NCBI GenBank assembly: GCA_028877005.1
Contig: JAGWPI010000015.1
Coordinates: forward strand, 1 to 11,034
Reading direction: 5' to 3'
Length of the DNA: 11,034 nt
From: Bacteroidota bacterium
Lineage (GTDB): Bacteria; Bacteroidota; Bacteroidia; Chitinophagales; Chitinophagaceae
Made by a program: the position numbers and the translations under genes. Shown piece after piece: positions 1-7,003 of the stretch (position 1 is its first letter; each line of letters starts with the position of its first letter). Under the pieces are notes generated by a model. The model saw only the letters and a list, made by a program, of their open reading frames with translations, was not told the DNA's origin and did no database searches.

Positions 1-9
1 AAAGACACC

Positions 10-501
10 TTGAAAAAGTTACTGATTTATTGTTTACCATTGATAATGATATCCTGTTCTAATCATTCATCAGACTCTCAGGCAATGCAGGCAAAAATTG
101 ACAGTCTTCAAAAGCAAGTGAATAAAAGTTACAAACCGGGGTTGGGTGAATTTATGTCGGCCATTCAGGTACATCACGCCAAATTATGGTTTGCCGGCAC
201 CAATCAAAACTGGGAATTAGCCAATTTTGAAATTCATGAAATAATGGAAGCCATAGATGATATTCAGCAATATTGCACAGACAGGCAGGAATCGAAAGAA
301 GTGGTGATGTTACAACCTGCAATAGATAGTTTAAATAAAACCATTGCGTCAAAAAACAAATTGGCTTTTAAAAGCAGTTTTATTTTTTTAACACAAACCT
401 GCAATAATTGTCATAAAGAAGTACATTACAATTTTAATGAAGTGGTTATTCCTACCACGCCACCCTTTAGCAATCAGTTATTCACCACGCCTAAACCATA
501 A
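10..501 (+). CDS. Lipoprotein with a single c-type heme motif (cytochrome c', class II-like)
   Basis: Predicted 163-residue exported lipoprotein. Residues 1-15 are a short Lys-Lys plus hydrophobic signal peptide ending in a lipobox-like MISC, with Cys16 as the likely lipidated residue. A CNNCH heme c-binding motif lies near the C-terminus (residues 131-135). A single CxxCH close to the end of a helical domain of about 110 residues is the arrangement of class II cytochromes c (c', c556). In that family the low-spin members use an N-terminal Met as sixth ligand, and Met49 is a candidate here, by inference only. The start is a TTG. No ATG lies nearby, and the frame is open to the window edge, but the signal peptide fits this start well. 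It converges on rnpB with only three bases between them. The electron-transfer partner is not visible. A small heme-binding stress or electron-transfer lipoprotein is the best guess. Confidence 0.75.
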   Translation: MKKLLIYCLPLIMISCSNHSSDSQAMQAKIDSLQKQVNKSYKPGLGEFMSAIQVHHAKLWFAGTNQNWELANFEIHEIMEAIDDIQQYCTDRQESKEVVMLQPAIDSLNKTIASKNKLAFKSSFIFLTQTCNNCHKEVHYNFNEVVIPTTPPFSNQLFTTPKP

Positions 502-504
502 AAA

Positions 505-847
505 GCTACAAACCTCATAAGCCGGATTCTGTTTCTACACTATCATTTATCTGCGATAAACATTACTGTTTACCTGTTGCTGCCTACCCTGAGCCTTGAA
601 CGAGCAGCTCTCAAAACGGCTCTATATGTGGCATTGCAGCACCCAAGGTTTACCCCTTGCTACCGTTACCGATAACAAGCGTGAGCTCTTACCTCACGTT
701 TTCACCCTCATCTTGTTAAAAACAAGACAGTTATTTTCTGTGGCACTGTCTCTCACCTACTGGTGGCCGGCTATTCACCGGTGGGTTGCTCTATGCTGTC
801 CGGACTTTCCTCCCTGATATAACAAGGCGATAGTGCGGGTTTGTAGC
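505..847 (-). ncRNA. rnpB: RNase P RNA (catalytic RNA of ribonuclease P)
   Basis: Catalytic RNA that removes 5' leaders from pre-tRNAs. Read on the minus strand it carries the universally conserved blocks: GAGGAAAGTCCGGAC near the 5' end (plus positions 798-812), the AGGGTGAAA...GGTAAGAG region (about 681-712) and ACAGAATCCGGCTTAT near the 3' end (517-532). The first ten bases (GCTACAAACC) pair perfectly with the last ten (GGTTTGTAGC) to form helix P1, which fixes the ends at about 847 and 505. The length of about 343 nt is normal for a bacterial A-type RNA. Five T residues follow directly on the minus strand (504-500). A Bacteroidota promoter abuts the 5' end. The exact 5' terminus could be a few bases inside the P1 end given here. 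Confidence 0.96.
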
Positions 848-879
848 CAAATGTAAAGTTATTATAAATTATTTTGCAA
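848..879 (-). promoter_or_regulatory. Promoter of rnpB
   Basis: On the minus strand TTG (879-877) is followed after 21 bases by TACATTTG (855-848), a perfect match to the Bacteroidota -7 consensus TAnnTTTG with acceptable spacing. It abuts the 5' end of the RNase P RNA. The -33 element lies inside the last codons of the dienelactone hydrolase gene, so rnpB can be transcribed independently of the gene upstream. Confidence 0.65.
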
Positions 880-1563
880 GAAGGCTAAACTTAAAGCCCA
901 TGCTTCTTTCGCTGCTTTTGGATGATAGCTTGACCTTTCATTACAATGAAACCCATGTTCGGCATAAGAAAAAATAACATTGGCATAAGGCTTATCTGTA
1001 TTTATAAAAGCTTGTTCTACCTCTTGTCGGTGAGCAGCACTAATATGTGTATCTTTTCCACCATAGAAAAAAAGTTGAGGTCCATGTACTTCTTGTATTC
1101 TTTGAACCAGGGTTTGCATACCGCCACCATAAAATGAAATACCTGCAGCTAAAGGAAGTATTATATTGGCTAATAATGCCACACGGCCTCCTAAACAAAA
1201 ACCTATCGAAGCTATTTTTTGGGTGTTCACATTTTGTTGGTTTTGCAACCAATGATAGGCTGCTTGTATATCAATCGTTAATTGCTCTACAGAAAGTGCT
1301 TGAAAGTGAGGGGCTATAACACTAAAATCGTCATACCCTGTAGCAAAACCGGGATCTGCGGTTCTATGGTATAACTCAGGGGCTATAACCATATAACCTT
1401 CTTCCGCTAACCGTTGTGCAACATCTTGAATATGATGGTTTACACCAAATGCTTCTTGAAATAATAAAATACCAGGCAAGGAATTGTTAGTAGCAGGATG
1501 GGCTATAAATGCCTGCATAGTAGTACCATCACTTACCGGTAAAGTAATAAAATCGGTTATCAT
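862..1563 (-). CDS. Dienelactone hydrolase family protein
   Basis: Cytoplasmic alpha/beta hydrolase of 233 residues, the usual length of the dienelactone hydrolase (carboxymethylenebutenolidase) family. The triad can be read directly: nucleophile Cys123 in GFCLGG, Asp171 in GGKD and His203 in AEHGF. Glu36 in FQEAFG matches the Glu that controls the nucleophile in Pseudomonas ClcD-type enzymes. Family members hydrolyse dienelactone in chloroaromatic degradation, but many housekeeping homologues act on unknown esters or lactones. No aromatic-degradation genes are nearby, so the substrate is not assigned. No signal peptide is seen. The ATG lies 10 bases after the stop of the Smr-domain gene, which suggests co-transcription, although the families have no known functional link. 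Confidence 0.9.
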   Translation of the reverse strand: MITDFITLPVSDGTTMQAFIAHPATNNSLPGILLFQEAFGVNHHIQDVAQRLAEEGYMVIAPELYHRTADPGFATGYDDFSVIAPHFQALSVEQLTIDIQAAYHWLQNQQNVNTQKIASIGFCLGGRVALLANIILPLAAGISFYGGGMQTLVQRIQEVHGPQLFFYGGKDTHISAAHRQEVEQAFINTDKPYANVIFSYAEHGFHCNERSSYHPKAAKEAWALSLAFLQNNL

Positions 1564-1573
1564 TTTTTAGTAT

Positions 1574-2605
1574 TTAATATTGAAAATAAATTTCTGTTGC
1601 ACCATAACCATAACGAGGATGATATTGGTTTACAAAAGTTTTAACCTCATTTTTTGTTTTTAAAATAGCATGAATTTCATCACGCAATTTACCACTACCT
1701 ACTCCATGAATAATAATAAGTGAAGGCTGCCGATGGGCAACAGCTAAATAGTACCATTTTTCAAATTCTTTTAATTGATACATTAAAATATCATAATTGC
1801 TCATATCCCGCCAATTATCTAACAACTTTTCCATATGCAAATCAACTTCTGAACGAGGAGGTGCCAGATTTTCGCGAATTTTTTTGGCCTCATACACTTT
1901 AAAGTTTTTAGCTGCTAAACCGGATAACTCAAATTTTTCGTTATCAGAAGCTTTATCAGGATAAGTTTGAAATAACAGATATTCAATAACAGATTGATTG
2001 TTACTTTTTAATGCTTCTATTTTAAGAAATAATTGTTTCGATTTTATTTTAACTGACGTTTCAAAATGTGGTGCCTTGCTTTTTTGCGGATTTTGCAAAA
2101 AAAAGGTAAGATGAAAAGAAGGCGCATCATTTACCTCTGCAAAATCAATATCATGCAGATAAAAATCATGAAATGACTGAATGCTATTCTTTAATTCAAA
2201 GGAAGGATTACCCATAAAATGTTGACTATATTCAAATTGATAGGCTTCCTCAGTTCTATTATTCAAATAAATTTTAAATTTTTCAACAATTTCATCGTTA
2301 AACTCATCAAAAGTAAATACCGGTAACAAAGAAAGCCAAACCCCGTCGGCCACTTTGGCTTTATTGGGTACAGGTTTTTCCTTGGGTATTTGATCAATAT
2401 ATTTTTTGGGAGAACCCTTAGTAGATTGCTCAATTTTTTGTTTATTAAACCGATAAAAATATGGAAAATCAATCTGATCGTTATAAGCAGGAAATTGAAC
2501 CCCACGTACCTCAATTAGTACCATTTTATCATTAATAATTTCAACTACTTTACCCGATTCGTGGTTGTGCAACACAATGATTTCATCACCTATCTGATAT
2601 TTCAT
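1574..2605 (-). CDS. DUF2027 and Smr domain protein
   Basis: Protein of 343 residues with three parts. The N-terminus (about 1-55, with GDEIIVLHNHESGKVV) is a small beta-barrel-like segment typical of DUF2027. The middle (about 85-240) is a beta-rich region of the same Bacteroidota family. The C-terminus (about 253-343) is an Smr domain with both diagnostic motifs, DLH at 255-257 and HGVGSGKLR at 300-308. Smr domains occur at the C-terminus of MutS2 and in SmrA/SmrB, where they bind or cleave nucleic acid, including mRNA cleavage at collided ribosomes in E. coli SmrB. This protein lacks the MutS core, so a stand-alone RNA or DNA endonuclease role is plausible but inferred. The ATG start agrees with the conserved N-terminus. 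It is probably the first gene of a two-gene unit with the downstream hydrolase and has its own -7 box upstream. Confidence 0.88.
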   Translation of the reverse strand: MKYQIGDEIIVLHNHESGKVVEIINDKMVLIEVRGVQFPAYNDQIDFPYFYRFNKQKIEQSTKGSPKKYIDQIPKEKPVPNKAKVADGVWLSLLPVFTFDEFNDEIVEKFKIYLNNRTEEAYQFEYSQHFMGNPSFELKNSIQSFHDFYLHDIDFAEVNDAPSFHLTFFLQNPQKSKAPHFETSVKIKSKQLFLKIEALKSNNQSVIEYLLFQTYPDKASDNEKFELSGLAAKNFKVYEAKKIRENLAPPRSEVDLHMEKLLDNWRDMSNYDILMYQLKEFEKWYYLAVAHRQPSLIIIHGVGSGKLRDEIHAILKTKNEVKTFVNQYHPRYGYGATEIYFQY

Positions 2606-2635
2606 TTTTTTTCATTTAGCATTCACTACAAATTC

Positions 2636-2669
2636 GCTATTCCATTTAAAATAAAGAAATGGGAATAGC
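2636..2669 (-). promoter_or_regulatory. Hairpin in the smr 5' leader
   Basis: GCTATTCCATTT (2636-2647) and AAATGGGAATAGC (2657-2669) are complementary over 12 pairs with one bulged base, around a 9-base loop. No T-run follows on either strand, so it does not look like a terminator. It begins about six bases downstream of the predicted -7 box, so the smr transcript would start at or next to the stem. A 5'-terminal stem of this kind could stabilise the mRNA, but that role is inferred. Confidence 0.5.
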
Positions 2670-2674
2670 AAACA

Positions 2675-2682
2675 CAAATTTA
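2675..2682 (-). promoter_or_regulatory. Candidate -7 box for the smr-hydrolase unit
   Basis: The minus strand reads TAAATTTG, a perfect TAnnTTTG box, about 70 bases upstream of the smr ATG. No TTG is seen at the preferred 18-21 base distance. The nearest (minus strand, 2699-2697) is only 14 bases away. The -33 element is therefore weak or absent. Confidence 0.4.
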
Positions 2683-2706
2683 CAAAATCTATGTGGCAAG
2701 GTTTTG

Positions 2707-2739
2707 ATAAAAATTGTTTCAAAAAAAATGAACCAATTT
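2707..2739 (-). terminator. Candidate intrinsic terminator of smc
   Basis: Starting 17 bases after the smc stop, the minus strand has AAATTGGTTCA (2739-2729), a loop of seven T, then TGAAACAATTT (2721-2711) followed by more T (TTATC). Ten of eleven positions pair. The stem is A/T-rich and only moderately stable, but the position and trailing T-run suit a terminator. It would separate smc from the promoter of the Smr gene. Confidence 0.45.
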
Positions 2740-2755
2740 TACGAATAAAGTAAGT

Positions 2756-5700
2756 TTAATTCAAACTTCTAAAGTCAACAGGTACTAGTTTACTTACACC
2801 GGGCTCTTGCATGGTTACGCCATAAATTACATCTACGGCACTCATGGTTTGTTTGTTGTGCGTAATTAAAATAAATTGAGAATTTCCGCTAAATTGTTTA
2901 ATCATTTGTGTAAACTTGGTAACATTGGCATCATCTAATGGAGCATCTACCTCATCCATAATACAAAATGGTGCAGGTTTAATTAAGTAAATGGCAAATA
3001 ATAATGCAGTTGCTATTAAAGTTTTTTCACCGCCACTTAATTGAGTAATTGAGGATGGCCGCTTTCCTTTAGGCTTGGCCATAATCTCAATACCTGTTTC
3101 TGCTAAATTTTCCGGATTTTCTAACACCATATCGCAGGTATCTTCATCAGAAAATAAAGACTTGAAAACTTTTTGAAAATTATCACGCACTTGATTGAAG
3201 GTTTCTAAGAATTGCTGATTAGCTGTACTTTCAACTTCCTGTATGGTTTGCAATAAACTTTCTTTTGCCTGAACCAAATCATTTTTTTGCTCCACAATAA
3301 ATTCATACCGCTTTTTCATTTCCTGATAAGCTTCAATGGCTGTTGGATTAACTTCTCCAATATTTTCCATTCTTTTACGCATTTTTTCGCTGGTGGCTTG
3401 CAACTCTTCTAATGGCATTTCGGTAGTACGGGGTTGTTCTAAAATTTCTTCTAAAGCAATTTTAAATTCTACATCCAATCTTTCTTTCATACCAGCCAGT
3501 TGCAACTTTAGTTCATTCAGTTTATCTTTTATTTCCGTTAATAAATGCTCAGCCATTTCGCGTTGTTTGTTTTTCTGGCGTACTTCACTTTCTTTCTCTT
3601 GCAAAATATTTCTAATGTTATAATAAGTTTGATCTGCCTCATTCAGTTGCTTTTCATCTGTTTCTTTTTGTTTCATTAAAAGCAATAATTCTTCTTCAAT
3701 TATTTGAACGGCTAACTTTCCTTCTTCAATTTGAGTAGCTGCATCCATTAATTGTTGGGTATTGTTAGAAATTTGCTTTTGTAGATCATTTAACTGATTT
3801 TCTTTAAACTGTAATTCTTGTTGAATGGCATTAATTTTACTTTGCTGACGTGTTAATTGCAGATTAAATTCATTGAACTGAACGGTAGCCAAATTATAAT
3901 CCTGCTCAGCCATTTGATAATCTTGCTCTATCATGGCCATTTCATTGCCCAATTGTTTCATTTGTTCATTAAGTTCACTCAAATTTTGGCGGGTAGCGGC
4001 AATATGTTCTTGTTCATCTTGCATTCTTTGCTCAATTTCCTCTAATCTTTGCCGGGTTTGTTGTTGTGATGCTGTAATATTTTCTATTTTATTTTTAGCA
4101 GCAAATACCTGATTAATGAGTTGATTAATTTCATTTTCAGTTGCACGAATGGTTTGTTCTTTTAATTGTTCATTGAAGCCCAATACTTTTTGATGATTGT
4201 GCTGAATATCTGCTTTCAACAAATTTACTACTGCTTCCTGTGCCTGAATTTCTTCTTCTAATTTTTCTAAATTTTTGGCGCGACCAATTTTTTTACCCTC
4301 GAACAATCCTACACTACCCCCGGTTAGGGTATATTTTCCTTTTACCATTTTCCCCGATTTTTCTAAAATGATAGCATCAGAAACATGTGATTGTTCTAAT
4401 ATATTTTCAGAATCGGCAATGAATACATGGCCCAATAAATAAGTGGCTAGAGATTTATATTGATCATCCACTTCAATAATATCCATTGCTGCTATGGTTT
4501 GTGCAGGTTGTGCAATGGAAGTTGAATAGTGTTGAAATTTATCCAACATAAAAAAATTAGCCTTCCCTTTTTGGTGTTGATCTAATAAACGAACTGCTTG
4601 CAGACCTTCTTCTAAATTGTTTACAACAAAATAATTTAAATAGGGTTCCAAAACATTTTCAACAGCAGCACGATATTCTTCACGCACGTATATAATATCG
4701 GATAAGATGGGGGCTTGATAATTCCATCCGGCATTTTTATGTAAAAATTTAATGCTTTCGGGATAACCCTCCATAGAATCAATTAAACTCTTTAATAAAT
4801 TATACTCATTTTTACGAGCATCTAACTTTCGACTTTCTTCAGCTAACTGATTACGCAACAATTCCAATTCTTGTTGTGTTGCTAAAATTTGTTGTTTGGT
4901 TCTTTCGTGTTGCTCCTGCATTTGTTGCAAATACAGCCTTTTTTCTTCCAGTGTTTGTTCTTTCTGAGTTAACTCAATTTGTAATTGTTGTAATTGTGCT
5001 TCTCTATTTTGCTGTTCTGTACTTAATTGTAATTGTGAGCGTTGTAAATTTTGTATAGAAGTGTCTGCAATAGCTACTTTCTTTTCAGCATCAAACTGTG
5101 AGCGTTGTATTTGTTGATATTGTTGTCGAAGTTGATCAACGCCGGATCTTTTTTCGTCAAAAGCCTGCCTTTTTTGTTCTACTTCATATTTCAGATTATC
5201 TAAACTGGTGTACATATCAGCCAACTTAGTTTCTTCTTCTTTAATTTGAACTTTACTAAACGCCAATGATTCATCAATCCCCTTTAATTGCCCCTCAGCA
5301 TTCTGGAGAAAATTTTTCAAATTATTTTCTTTCTCTTTCAAAAAAACCAATTTTTGAGAAGCTAGATTTTTATCATTTTCTTTTGTTCGTAATTGTTGTA
5401 TCAACTCATTAAATTTATATTGCATGCTTTGCAATGCCCTTTCTTTTTCAATAAAGCCTACTTTTTCTTGTTCTAATTCAGCTTCCTGATTGGCTATTTC
5501 TGCTTCTAACCTAATTTTTTTATCGGTTTCAAGTTCCTGTTGTTCTTGTAATTCTTTGTAGGTTAGGTTGAAGCCTTCTAATGAAGCCTTGGCTAACTCA
5601 ACGGCTATAATTTTATATTCTTTTTTTATTTCATAATATTTTTCAGCCTTTTTTGCTTGACTTTCCAATGATTTTAATTGATTGTGGATTTCAAACAATA

Positions 5701-6280
5701 AATCTTCAATTCTAGCTAAGTCTTGCTCAGTGGCATCTAATTTAGATTTTGCTTCTTTTTTTCGGGTTTTGTAAATAGTTATACCAGCTGCTTGTTCTAA
5801 CATTCTACGGCGGCTGTTTTCTTTATCTTTAATAATATCATCTACCATTCCCAATTCAATAATGGCATAACTATCGTTGCTAACACCTGTATCTAAAAAA
5901 AGATTATGAATATCTTTTAATCGACAAGCCACATCATTTAAGCGATATTCACTATCGCCATTTTTATAAAATCGACGGGTAACTGTAACAGTGCTAAATT
6001 CTGTTGGCAATAAATTTCTGGTATTCTCAAAGGTTAAACTAACTTCAGCTAACCCACTAGGGCTGCGAGTTTTAGAGCCATTGAATACTAATGCGTCTAA
6101 ATTTTCGCTACGTAATGATGAAATTTTTTGCTCACCAATTACCCATCGAATACTATCTATGATATTACTTTTGCCGCATCCATTGGGGCCAATAATTCCG
6201 GTTATACCTTCGTCGAAATTTACAATGGTTTTATCGGCAAAACTTTTGAACCCTTTGATTTCTAATGACTTTAATCGCAC
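2756..6280 (-). CDS. smc: Chromosome segregation protein SMC
   Basis: Full-length SMC ATPase of 1174 residues, normal for bacterial SMC. The N-terminal head begins MRLKSLEIKGFKSF and has Walker A GPNGCGKS at 31-38. Two long Gln/Glu/Lys-rich coiled coils (about 170-495 and 670-1030) flank a hinge domain (about 500-665, with a Gly-rich LTGGSVG segment). The C-terminal head carries the ABC signature LSGGE (1081-1085), Walker B FCIMDE (1105-1110), D-loop APLDDAN (1113-1119) and switch His1141. All catalytic residues are present. The protein dimerises through the hinge, and with ScpA/ScpB forms the condensin that loads at parS and organises the nucleoid. Neither scp gene is in the window. The start is GTG at 6280, fixed by the canonical N-terminus. 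No good -7 box was found upstream; TATGTTCG at 6312-6305 on the minus strand is one base off consensus. The gene lies between two predicted terminators and is probably transcribed alone. Confidence 0.98.
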   Translation of the reverse strand: MRLKSLEIKGFKSFADKTIVNFDEGITGIIGPNGCGKSNIIDSIRWVIGEQKISSLRSENLDALVFNGSKTRSPSGLAEVSLTFENTRNLLPTEFSTVTVTRRFYKNGDSEYRLNDVACRLKDIHNLFLDTGVSNDSYAIIELGMVDDIIKDKENSRRRMLEQAAGITIYKTRKKEAKSKLDATEQDLARIEDLLFEIHNQLKSLESQAKKAEKYYEIKKEYKIIAVELAKASLEGFNLTYKELQEQQELETDKKIRLEAEIANQEAELEQEKVGFIEKERALQSMQYKFNELIQQLRTKENDKNLASQKLVFLKEKENNLKNFLQNAEGQLKGIDESLAFSKVQIKEEETKLADMYTSLDNLKYEVEQKRQAFDEKRSGVDQLRQQYQQIQRSQFDAEKKVAIADTSIQNLQRSQLQLSTEQQNREAQLQQLQIELTQKEQTLEEKRLYLQQMQEQHERTKQQILATQQELELLRNQLAEESRKLDARKNEYNLLKSLIDSMEGYPESIKFLHKNAGWNYQAPILSDIIYVREEYRAAVENVLEPYLNYFVVNNLEEGLQAVRLLDQHQKGKANFFMLDKFQHYSTSIAQPAQTIAAMDIIEVDDQYKSLATYLLGHVFIADSENILEQSHVSDAIILEKSGKMVKGKYTLTGGSVGLFEGKKIGRAKNLEKLEEEIQAQEAVVNLLKADIQHNHQKVLGFNEQLKEQTIRATENEINQLINQVFAAKNKIENITASQQQTRQRLEEIEQRMQDEQEHIAATRQNLSELNEQMKQLGNEMAMIEQDYQMAEQDYNLATVQFNEFNLQLTRQQSKINAIQQELQFKENQLNDLQKQISNNTQQLMDAATQIEEGKLAVQIIEEELLLLMKQKETDEKQLNEADQTYYNIRNILQEKESEVRQKNKQREMAEHLLTEIKDKLNELKLQLAGMKERLDVEFKIALEEILEQPRTTEMPLEELQATSEKMRKRMENIGEVNPTAIEAYQEMKKRYEFIVEQKNDLVQAKESLLQTIQEVESTANQQFLETFNQVRDNFQKVFKSLFSDEDTCDMVLENPENLAETGIEIMAKPKGKRPSSITQLSGGEKTLIATALLFAIYLIKPAPFCIMDEVDAPLDDANVTKFTQMIKQFSGNSQFILITHNKQTMSAVDVIYGVTMQEPGVSKLVPVDFRSLN

Positions 6281-6399
6281 AGTGATACAATTTTTTAGTA
6301 CCTGCGAACATAGCTAAAAACCCTTAAAATTGTATACTTTAGAAAATTTTGTGGAGAACTGCTGTTAAAATGAGGAAAAATAAATAACATAACTGCTAT

Positions 6400-6442
6400 A
6401 AAAAACCCCACTTTTTTGCAAAATTGCCCAAAAGTGAGGTTT
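6400..6442 (-). terminator. Intrinsic terminator of the PUR-like gene
   Basis: On the minus strand AAACCTCACTTTT (6442-6430) pairs with AAAAGTGGGGTTT (6415-6403) over 13 positions, with one G-U wobble, around a 14-base loop. The stem runs into six T residues (6405-6400). On the plus strand the wobble would be a C-A mismatch, so the structure is built for the minus strand. It lies about 25 bases after the PUR-like gene's stop and insulates smc from read-through. Confidence 0.88.
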
Positions 6443-6466
6443 GTGTGATAAGATTTGTAACCTTAT

Positions 6467-6886
6467 TTACCATTTATCTACTTCTTCAGTACCGGCATCA
6501 TTAACTGATGTTATGGTAGTATCTAAGGTAGAAGATGCTATAATTTCTGGTGCAGCATTATTTTCTGCAACTATAGAAACAACCATATTCTGATCAGTGG
6601 AGTCATATCCTTCAGCATCTGGATACTCATGATTAAACGCATCAAAATCAAAATCAGGCATTAAATCTGTCTTAACATAATCAACTGCTTCGCCTAATGC
6701 TTTAATAAATTTATTAAAGTCTTCTTTATATAAAAATATTTTATGCCTGTCGTAGCCATTATCATCAAACCGTTTTCTGCTTTCAGTAATTGTTAAATAA
6801 TAATCGTTGCCTTTAGTAGCTCTTACATCAAAAAAATAGGTTCTTCTTTTTCCGGCCCTGATACGTTTACTATAAACGCTTTCCAT
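6467..6886 (-). CDS. PUR-alpha-like nucleic-acid-binding protein (DUF3276)
   Basis: Small cytoplasmic protein of 139 residues from the start chosen here. Residues 1-65 (YSKRIRAGKRRTYFFDVRAT, then NDYYLTITESRKR and the HKIFLYKEDFNKF strand-helix) match the PUR domain of the DUF3276/PurA-like family, which includes Borrelia BpuR. These proteins dimerise and bind single-stranded DNA and RNA. After the domain comes an acidic, low-complexity tail (about 78-139, rich in Asp and Glu) that is probably disordered. An upstream in-frame TTG at 6982 would add 32 residues. It is rejected because a strong promoter (6954-6983) covers that codon, and because family members begin close to the YSKR motif. The gene has its own promoter and a strong terminator, so it is probably monocistronic. 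Its targets are unknown; a role as a global post-transcriptional or DNA-binding regulator is inferred from BpuR. Confidence 0.87.
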   Translation of the reverse strand: MESVYSKRIRAGKRRTYFFDVRATKGNDYYLTITESRKRFDDNGYDRHKIFLYKEDFNKFIKALGEAVDYVKTDLMPDFDFDAFNHEYPDAEGYDSTDQNMVVSIVAENNAAPEIIASSTLDTTITSVNDAGTEEVDKW

Positions 6887-6953
6887 TTTTTTTTCATTAT
6901 TCTCGTACGCCACAGTTGTAAAGATTTTGGTTACTGAATTATTTTGTGCTTGG

Positions 6954-6983
6954 CAAATATAGTATTGTTTATGAATTACCAAA
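6954..6983 (-). promoter_or_regulatory. Promoter of the PUR-like gene
   Basis: On the minus strand TTTG (6983-6980), an 18-base spacer and TATATTTG (6961-6954) give a near-ideal Bacteroidota promoter. Transcription would start near 6947, leaving a leader of about 60 bases before the ATG at 6886. This placement rules out the longer reading frame that starts at 6982. Confidence 0.7.
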
Positions 6984-7003
6984 ACTTTATACTTGAAAGG
7001 TTT

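Noticed and set aside
596..817. A 73-codon plus-strand open frame
   Set aside because: It lies entirely antisense to the RNase P RNA, whose conserved blocks and P1 pairing explain the sequence.
5991..6317. A 108-codon plus-strand open frame, and others at 1047-1319 and 3336-3623
   Set aside because: They are antisense to well-supported genes (smc and the hydrolase), have no family features and reflect the codon use of the opposite strand.
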